NCBI GenBank assembly: GCA_964617105.1
Contig: CAZTWC010000094.1
Span: forward strand, 235-12,420
Reading direction: 5' to 3'
DNA length: 12,186 nucleotides
Source: CAZTWC01 sp964617105 [NCBI: uncultured Myxococcia bacterium]
GTDB taxonomy: Bacteria; CAZTWC01
The notes beneath the pieces are model-generated. The model ran no database searches. It was not told the DNA's origin and was given only the letters and a program-made list of their open reading frames with translations. The position numbers were made by a program, and so were the translations under genes. Of the stretch, positions 8,601 to 12,186 are shown piece after piece (the first letter of the stretch is position 1; each line of letters starts with the position of its first letter).

Positions 8601-10088
8601 GGCATCGTAGTATTTATCATTTTTGCTTAGATTATCAGGATAATAGTTAATCTCCCTGGAATAAAGAGCGACACTCCCAGATAAGAGTCCCCAAAACATA
8701 CTTACCGGTTGGGAACGGAATTTTACTTCCACATTGTCGATAAAGGCATTGTCTTGAATTGAAGAAGTATCAAACTTGGTTATGTTGGCCCACACTTCAC
8801 CGCCATAACCATAATTCCAGGTATCGATATAACAGTCCAGGTATTGAGATTGGGGATTATACCAACTCTCCCAAAACACCACGAATGCATCATAAGTGCA
8901 GAACCATCCACACCCGAACAAATCTATATTACCACCTACCTGCCAACCACTGTAGGAAGGTATCTCCAAAGTGGGATCAACTACCACTGGGAACTGTCGC
9001 TTAGCATCCAACAACCAATCGGCATTTACCACCGTATTTATAATATAATTATATTCATCCAGCCGTTGAACAGTATATTTCCCCATTGTCCAGTTGTAAC
9101 GATGAACCTGTTCAAAAATCTTCGGCGGCATAATTGCATAAACCGTTTGCCCCTGCTGATCGATAAATTCAATAAAATCGGATTCTATTATGGTCTGCTG
9201 CTCTTTAATCTCCTTTCCATTCGTCCTCACCAAAAGTTGAGTTTTAAATCTGGATTCAAACACCATTTTACCCCCTTTGGTTATTCCCCGGGGGAGGCTC
9301 TTTACCAAATAGTTGTCTTTAAGCAAGTTGTAGTCAGCATTGATCTCCTGGTCCACCTGGTCATAAATCTCTCTAAATACCAGGCGATTTATCTCAGGTA
9401 GCGGCGTTGATAGTATCTCTCCTCTTACCCTGCCTGCCTTTTGTTGGCGGATAACCTGATCCTTATCATCCAGAATCTGAAGACGGCTAGATCCCCACTT
9501 AACTTTAGGTTTTTCCCTCTTTTGAGTTACAACCAAATGATCTGAACCGGAAAACTCTTTAAAATAACTCTTTAAGCCATTTTCTAAATTGACATATTGG
9601 TATTCCTTTTGATTTTTTTGTGATGACAATATTGGTTTTATGAATGGCTTTATCTCTTTCCAATTACCTTCATCATCCTGAAAATAGGTGGGGCCAGCAC
9701 TTAGAAATGCAACCCGCTTACCGCCCGGTAATTTTTCGATTTTGGTGCGGTCGTCAAGGATGCCAAAACGTTCTAATGATTTAATTTTAGGTAAAGAAAT
9801 ATTTGCTAATCCAGATGGTGTTTGTGAAGATAATGCTCTCTGATCCAATAAACTTTTTTGATTATTTAGTCGAGAATAGTACCCCTCCGGAGTAGGCGGT
9901 TTGTATCTCTTCTCCCTGGCAAATTTCTCTTTGATTTCTGGTGTAATATTCTGTTGGTTGAAATCGGAACTGGAGGATGAATCATCCTCTGGCCTGGTTG
10001 GTGCGCAACTAAAGCCCATGGTCATTACCACCAACAGAAGAACAAAATAATAAAACCAACCTTTTGTGGACCATATTTTCATAGTCAT
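2601..10088 (-). CDS. giant exported (probable lipoprotein) multi-FnIII / DNRLRE / LamG-like surface protein
   Basis: This is a complete 2495-residue gene. Residues 1-28 form an export leader: basic start, hydrophobic core, then GFSC with Cys28 as the possible lipidated residue. The following stretch is Asp/Ser-rich. Residues ~60-375 are a beta-rich region ending in FPVVVDPT (366-373), the motif that commonly precedes DNRLRE-like domains. Residues ~380-577 resemble such a domain (ITKFDTSSI, then NVEVKFRS). Residues 578-2060 hold 14 tandem FnIII/Ig-like modules joined by VDLTPP-type linkers. Residues 2061-2281 look like a LamG/concanavalin-fold domain starting VEDFN and ending FDNFNVDRF, with a Ca-loop-like segment near 2228-2239. 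Residues 2282-2495 include a small beta domain and a basic Pro/Lys tail. No catalytic residues are recognised; adhesion, glycan binding or a cell-surface scaffold is the likely role. It starts 13 bases after the neighbouring repeat protein gene and leads into the S24/S26-GNAT gene. ATG at 10082 (second Met) is an alternative start. Confidence 0.9.
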   Translation of the reverse strand: MTMKIWSTKGWFYYFVLLLVVMTMGFSCAPTRPEDDSSSSSDFNQQNITPEIKEKFAREKRYKPPTPEGYYSRLNNQKSLLDQRALSSQTPSGLANISLPKIKSLERFGILDDRTKIEKLPGGKRVAFLSAGPTYFQDDEGNWKEIKPFIKPILSSQKNQKEYQYVNLENGLKSYFKEFSGSDHLVVTQKREKPKVKWGSSRLQILDDKDQVIRQQKAGRVRGEILSTPLPEINRLVFREIYDQVDQEINADYNLLKDNYLVKSLPRGITKGGKMVFESRFKTQLLVRTNGKEIKEQQTIIESDFIEFIDQQGQTVYAIMPPKIFEQVHRYNWTMGKYTVQRLDEYNYIINTVVNADWLLDAKRQFPVVVDPTLEIPSYSGWQVGGNIDLFGCGWFCTYDAFVVFWESWYNPQSQYLDCYIDTWNYGYGGEVWANITKFDTSSIQDNAFIDNVEVKFRSQPVSMFWGLLSGSVALYSREINYYPDNLSKNDKYYDAKDGHLYASWTPDEAAANGTGNYTAVNYRDLGGYAATRLQGLLNDNWFGLGWHPDEGEWYSSIASLRGFYMREHKIRVSYTLPNIPPNSPSAITPENGWSSDNTPTLCAQVSDPDQDSVWAVFNANGNTVNGGEVAGTGNSCFTWPELPDSSFQYTWKVAAQDARDGWSSWSADRQLGIDASAPADFVVDWAEYHGSEGGVYYTQQNDRLKIEWEAALEPHSGINKYQVALGKWTSCSDQVGWTNKSSGDRSHTFILNLDNGGNYRFCVRAVNNSGLENSMLSQKIMVDTTSPSTPAVTDDGDIQHDNSYLNASWSSSDSESGVKEYQYAVGTGIADNIQRTNLKDWTSTTDTSFSLTSLQMTDETKYYISVKAKNRAGKWSQVGTSNGILINYIAPLVWITPSSPFTGDDLKVFYSGAQKADSYSITWEKSPDGGQYTILPITSDTLSAANTKYLDKIKVSVTPLYQGKIGVSGSAEVMISNTPPDKPTVMWPCSTETWYSSAVQTLYSYVQDPDGQSVQAIFTGDFSGSPANGNWVESDYSLKQVIFAKNGISDNGINKYQVKGQDIIGSSSNWSEECQVNVDSFIPTILQINISSNFFTANQDITIDWQEKIGPSGLKNYLYAFQINSIEPPLPGFYKSNNQTNNITLSSNDYNNNDQVYFWVKAVSNADVTGEAMKIGPMIVDTQEPGPTVVTDEGQYTSKADNLKAWWIQIIDLQSGLDYYQYAVGTTEGSHDIKGWTSNANATSVDISFDPPLEAGRNYYFSVRGVDKAGNIGSISSSNGILVDLTAPSKPEVDDGPEFINVSYLADAKWSNSSDPESGIVEYKYSIGTSATPGSPQSGNVVASTSVGMAQSVSVPGLNLQHGVTYYFHVWAINGAGQAGDAGVGDGYTIDLTPPTTPEVFVDSNFVGSSNRLSASWSISQDSDSGIAEYRYSIGTSSEPNTSGAADLVPLTSTGLITSVVRNDLNLVHYTTYYFHVYAVNQATSFSDAGVSEGITTDFTPPPTPQVLDDLFDQDYNYAYYDGQDDDYSKSIQTYRFLYSGLDPESGTSQLQYTLALKNGADIKTWTENTESMVVNIQGLNLEDKKEYWLKLKVRNKAGLWSDEGISDGVKIDLTPPQKGQVVNNSPYISTIYSMAASWNDFNDPDSGIGRYLYSIGILPGDISITGNWRSVGDESSITAKGITLQHLGKYYFNVKAINQAGITGDFSHPAQPVLVDLTPPEAGMVEYPGPFSGSDDSIYVSWSDFKEDESQIEDYFYSVIDQWGNSILSWKSAGNVLEKTATGLSLQHNNRYYMRVKARNNARGDDIPGLTGPYTMGLGVVVDLTPPDNSSVLVTGDDDLPNDWHHDIYTALPHNKIDARWDPFGEDLSGIEGYSYSVGTTSGGFDVTGGWIEVGNQYQVTPVDVNEFEDNKTYYINIKAKNQAGLETIKSSAPITVDLDPPDQVEAIAFPGVQDGGIIQCLASASDQDGTPIHKFRYQVLEYIEGADNNCDSVVADKWIEVVATSSQVLDYQVNNDDFFKKYYFCVQAQNKTEHNWSASVPSSFLKYCRAYMKSQALVEDFNTSNHQDVSGVYNNWLSGFSQDKWTTLNSSGVRPQTDLNDDDYGSGGINYGLDTPKDNYLVNGDATWHDYIFTASYWNLDNDAAGFVVRRLDKDNFYLIYQTRQYGPPDDPNKGKVTFLGSKLIKVKNGVPQLLATSPITYTQGTQFQKTKIFANGNRLTAWFDNNGNNVFETNEMLFDIIDSEDPILSGQMGPYSYENGSAEYAYCHFDNFNVDRFVGYADVKIDGNQHPREWFMNSKRYVGTYTLRLLEGKNPLILNCEEAGYIYINSCGEPDYSNLINDPELIEVDQENDTVTLLAKIKDKTNCQPLVASDKAVSSDPLQELKDIFQSFNPKRDRDGSSGSKVSTDLQFDGQPKVSKVGFIFTPFRKNQNFSTSGSRVWSWRDGKDRQLKPNQFLILKIKPKLPVIKPPIMKLKTYPLERLTLPVIKK
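3909..8357 (-). repeat. array of 14 FnIII/Ig-like protein modules within the giant gene
   Basis: Module starts in protein numbering are 578, 680, 789, 894, 985, 1086, 1190, 1290, 1397, 1504, 1619, 1723, 1830 and 1945; each is 91-116 residues. The consensus runs: linker DLTPP, strand ending in A-x-W, then D-x-x-SGI-x-x-Y-x-YS-x-G, a variable loop, a G-L-x-L turn, YYF-x-V-x-A-x-N-x-AG, and the next linker. The modules starting at 578, 894 and 985 deviate and look more Ig-like. Modules 7-13 follow the consensus most closely. The repeats are diverged at DNA level, so the array is old overall. The two modules at 5580-6221 are the clearest recent pair. Confidence 0.88.
10005..10088 (-). other. lipoprotein-like signal peptide of the giant protein
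   Basis: The leader has Lys4 and Lys9, a hydrophobic run from about residue 11 to 24, and Cys28 followed by Ala-Pro and an Asp/Ser-rich spacer. The four residues ending at the cysteine are G-F-S-C. A classical lipobox would have Leu or a similar residue at -3 and a small residue at -2, so this box is degenerate. Lipidation is plausible, but ordinary signal-peptidase cleavage or an uncleaved anchor remains possible. The direction of export (through the Sec system) is well supported either way. Confidence 0.6.
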
Positions 10089-10097
10089 AACCTTTTC

Positions 10098-10103
10098 CCT
10101 CTC
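10098..10103 (-). promoter_or_regulatory. ribosome-binding site of the giant gene
   Basis: GAGAGG on the minus strand lies 9 bases before the ATG at 10088 and overlaps the TGA stop of the upstream repeat-protein gene (10102-10104). A second purine run, AAAAGG (10091-10096), is 8 bases before the alternative ATG at 10082. The two sites leave the exact start unresolved by two codons. The arrangement fits translation coupled to the upstream gene. Confidence 0.6.
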
Positions 10104-12186
10104 AATTACAACTCAAACTACTATTATTAACCGAAAAATTCCCGGTATATCCCTCGATACCAAATTCTGGATTGTAAGGAACAATCTTCAACCGAACCTG
10201 ATTATAACACCTGTCGTTCAGGTCAAAGGCGGAATCCCATATAATAGAATTCTGAATTCCCGTTAAGGTAGCCTGGAAATCGTGAATCTTGCCATTTTTA
10301 ATAGCAGCCGGCACCATGGTTTCCGGAACCAGGGGGTCATGTTTATAAAGGTAATATACCGCTAAACTGCATAACGTAGGCTCAGCAGATTTCAAAGTAA
10401 ATTTTATCTCTACATCTCCCTGTTGTAGACCGGCGGGAGAAGATATGTTACTAATCTCAACTTTGGGTTTAGAGTTATCCACAATAAAAGGCTCTGATAT
10501 TTGTTCCTCCCCTTTGAATATATCTGAAGGTATGGCCCGAATAACTACCCTGGCCAAATAATCACCAATATCTTTCTGGCTGTCCCAGAGAAAATAGTGG
10601 TCAACCCCCTGGGGAGAGGATGCCAATTTATCCATTGAGGGACTTAAATCTGCCAAAGTAAGGGCTGATAAACTGCGCCCTTCCAGCAAAGGAACATAGG
10701 CGTAACTAAGATCTAAATCAACTGGGTCTTTTTCTGCATCTTTAATGGTGAATTTATACATCATATCACCTTTCAGAGTGCCGGAGGGACCTATCAATAT
10801 TATCTCTGGAGCGGTATTTATATTGTTCAAGATAAAACTGCCAGTGGTGGCAGACAACCCGGTACTCTGCAGATTGAAAGGAGTAATTCTTAAAAACACC
10901 TCATTATAGAGACTAAATCCCAAATCCTTGAAACTATCCCATATATAGTTGTGCTCATCTCCCTGGGCCGAAGTAGATAAATTGCTGTTACCGTCACCAC
11001 CCTCGGCCATTGAGCAGGGAAAATAAGTTTTATTGTCCAAACTGTATTCAACCAAAATATTCATAGGAGTATGCTTACTTTCCACCAGAGTATAATCCAC
11101 TTCCACCAGGCCCCGCTGATCTTGCTGGATGGGCTCGATGCTAACATAGGGGATGGATGAGCCGCTGTTGTCTACATAAAACAGATTCGATTCTGTGGGG
11201 GCACCGGTTGAGATATCGCTGGGAATTATTCTCACCTGAATACCTACTTTATTGGAGAGACCCAGGTCGGCAACGCTGTCCCAGGTAAAAAAGTGCTCAA
11301 CCCCAGTGGGAGAGGATAGTAAATTGGCAATACCAACCAGTTGGGGATTATCAACCTTAGCGGCAGTTAAAGGAAGATAAAAACTGCCGCTCTGAGTCTT
11401 GTATTGGATTTGAATCTTCAAAGGATCGCTCTGTTGATCTTTAATGGTATATCTCAACACTACATTACCCGACTCTATATTGGTTGGGGTATTGATGGAT
11501 AACACCTCTGGGAGGGTGTTATTTCCGCTGTTATCCACAATAAATGGGCCCATGATATCGCTATTATTTTCATTAAAATCGTTGGCAAAATCTTTAACCA
11601 TAAAGCGTACAAATACATTTTCATCCCGAATTCCGGTGAGTTGGTCTTCACTGTCCCATAAATATTTCCCCGGCTCTCCCAGGGGTGAGGTTGTAAGGTT
11701 GACTATGGGCTGGCTGGCAGCAGCGGCAGTGCATTGAGCATAGGAGAAGGTGGTATACTTCATCTCAGGTTTGACTTCTGCTGTATTTGATTCCACATCT
11801 TTAACCAGGTAATCGAGTAGAATATCTCCAGAGGCGATATTGTTTTCCAGAGGCTCAATAACCACCTGGGGAGTCTGGTTAGTCTGATTATTAACCACAA
11901 AGGGCGCGCTAACTTTTTCCAAACCAGCGGCCTGGTCGCTGGGAGTTATTTTTATAGTCACATTCTCAAAGCGGATTTGACCCAGGTCAATAAGGCTGTC
12001 CCAAACTAAAGAAAATATAGCCCCTTTTTGGTTGGCCTGCAGGCCGGACACCCCATCCCCTTTACCCTGAACTAGCGTACAGGGTTGGTAGTTGTTTCCA
12101 TCCGTAGAGTAATCTACGGTAATAGAGCATTGATCTTGGTCGTCATCCAGAAGAATATAAACGATCTTTACCTCTTCCCGCTGGCT
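10102..12186 (-). CDS. large extracellular repeat protein with W-D-S modules, 5' end outside the window
   Basis: The reading frame is open to the right edge (the first codon is at 12186-12184). A GTG at 12051 could be mistaken for a start, but the 45 codons before it encode the front half of the same repeat unit (VDYSTDGNNYQPC), so the gene continues beyond the window. At least 694 residues are present, almost entirely six modules of about 115-121 residues. Each module runs from a strand-rich front half, through YSLD-type and PC/LP segments, to a hallmark FxWDSxxDLG, then V-x-IRI-x-PSD, and closes with F-x-VDN. The protein ends shortly after the last VNN with a Cys-Asn, without a membrane anchor or sorting signal. 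Modules of this kind occur in very large exported proteins of environmental bacteria; no enzymatic residues are evident. Its stop lies 13 bases before the giant lipoprotein-like gene, suggesting the two are co-expressed and perhaps act together at the surface. The signal peptide would be outside the window. Confidence 0.85.
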   Translation of the reverse strand, partial: SQREEVKIVYILLDDDQDQCSITVDYSTDGNNYQPCTLVQGKGDGVSGLQANQKGAIFSLVWDSLIDLGQIRFENVTIKITPSDQAAGLEKVSAPFVVNNQTNQTPQVVIEPLENNIASGDILLDYLVKDVESNTAEVKPEMKYTTFSYAQCTAAAASQPIVNLTTSPLGEPGKYLWDSEDQLTGIRDENVFVRFMVKDFANDFNENNSDIMGPFIVDNSGNNTLPEVLSINTPTNIESGNVVLRYTIKDQQSDPLKIQIQYKTQSGSFYLPLTAAKVDNPQLVGIANLLSSPTGVEHFFTWDSVADLGLSNKVGIQVRIIPSDISTGAPTESNLFYVDNSGSSIPYVSIEPIQQDQRGLVEVDYTLVESKHTPMNILVEYSLDNKTYFPCSMAEGGDGNSNLSTSAQGDEHNYIWDSFKDLGFSLYNEVFLRITPFNLQSTGLSATTGSFILNNINTAPEIILIGPSGTLKGDMMYKFTIKDAEKDPVDLDLSYAYVPLLEGRSLSALTLADLSPSMDKLASSPQGVDHYFLWDSQKDIGDYLARVVIRAIPSDIFKGEEQISEPFIVDNSKPKVEISNISSPAGLQQGDVEIKFTLKSAEPTLCSLAVYYLYKHDPLVPETMVPAAIKNGKIHDFQATLTGIQNSIIWDSAFDLNDRCYNQVRLKIVPYNPEFGIEGYTGNFSVNNSSLSCN
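10105..12186 (-). repeat. six W-D-S modules (last one complete at the C-terminus, first one cut by the edge)
   Basis: Approximate module spans are 12186-11875 (partial), 11874-11518, 11517-11155, 11154-10810, 10809-10462 and 10461-10105. The W-D-S signature is present in all six: VWDSLIDLG, LWDSEDQLTG, TWDSVADLG, IWDSFKDLG, LWDSQKDIG and IWDSAFDLN. The second and last units deviate most in the D-L-G part. Five of six keep an IRI/IKI-x-P-type strand about 15 residues after W-D-S; the second replaces it with VRFMVKD. The repeats are clear at protein level but diverged in DNA, so this is not a recent expansion. Confidence 0.88.

Noticed and set aside
8844-9401. 185-codon plus-strand open frame
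   Set aside because: It lies fully antisense to the DNRLRE-region of the giant gene, whose domain motifs are convincing. The encoded protein has no recognisable motif.
11444-11737. 97-codon plus-strand frame
   Set aside because: It is antisense to the W-D-S repeat gene, whose frame is well supported by repeats.
12049-12051. GTG as start of the right-edge gene
   Set aside because: The in-frame codons upstream to the window edge encode the first half of the same repeat unit, so this GTG is internal.
1-12186. CRISPR array, tRNA, rRNA or insertion sequence
   Set aside because: No short regularly spaced DNA repeats, no cloverleaf-like or rRNA-like stretches, and no transposase motifs were seen; the repeats present are protein modules.

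Overview
This is a bacterial window of five genes, of which the outer two run off the edges. The organism cannot be named from it. Base composition is AT-rich in the first ~2.5 kb and more balanced further right. The very large modular surface proteins, one with a lipoprotein-like leader, suggest a diderm environmental bacterium, perhaps an uncultured candidate phylum or a deltaproteobacterium-like lineage. That placement is an inference.

Left part (1-2560): a small enzyme cassette. A plus-strand HPr-kinase-like P-loop protein enters from the left edge. It converges on two minus-strand genes: a class I SAM-dependent methyltransferase, and a soluble S24/S26 (signal-peptidase-fold) domain fused to a shortened GNAT acetyltransferase. 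HprK-like ATPases and membrane-free S24/S26 proteins are known as companions of PqqD-type peptide chaperones in RiPP-like or polysaccharide-linked clusters. Neither a PqqD gene nor a precursor peptide is visible here, so that reading rests on the two recognisable members.

Right part (2601-12186): two very large structural genes on the minus strand. The first, open at the right edge, carries six ~115-residue modules, each with a W-D-S signature. Thirteen bases after its stop-side boundary begins a complete 2495-residue protein. It has an N-terminal lipoprotein-like leader, a beta-rich region ending in FPVVVDPT, a DNRLRE-like domain, 14 fibronectin-III/Ig-like modules, a LamG-like (concanavalin-fold) domain and a basic C-terminal tail.

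All four minus-strand genes are tightly packed (gaps of 13 and 40 bases, then a 4-base overlap), so they probably form one transcript running from the giant surface proteins into the S24/S26-GNAT and methyltransferase genes. The most interesting hypothesis is that the enzymes process or modify the giant exported proteins, or a small peptide encoded nearby. I saw no RNA genes, CRISPR arrays, insertion sequences or convincing terminators, and no gene-free stretch longer than about 40 bases.
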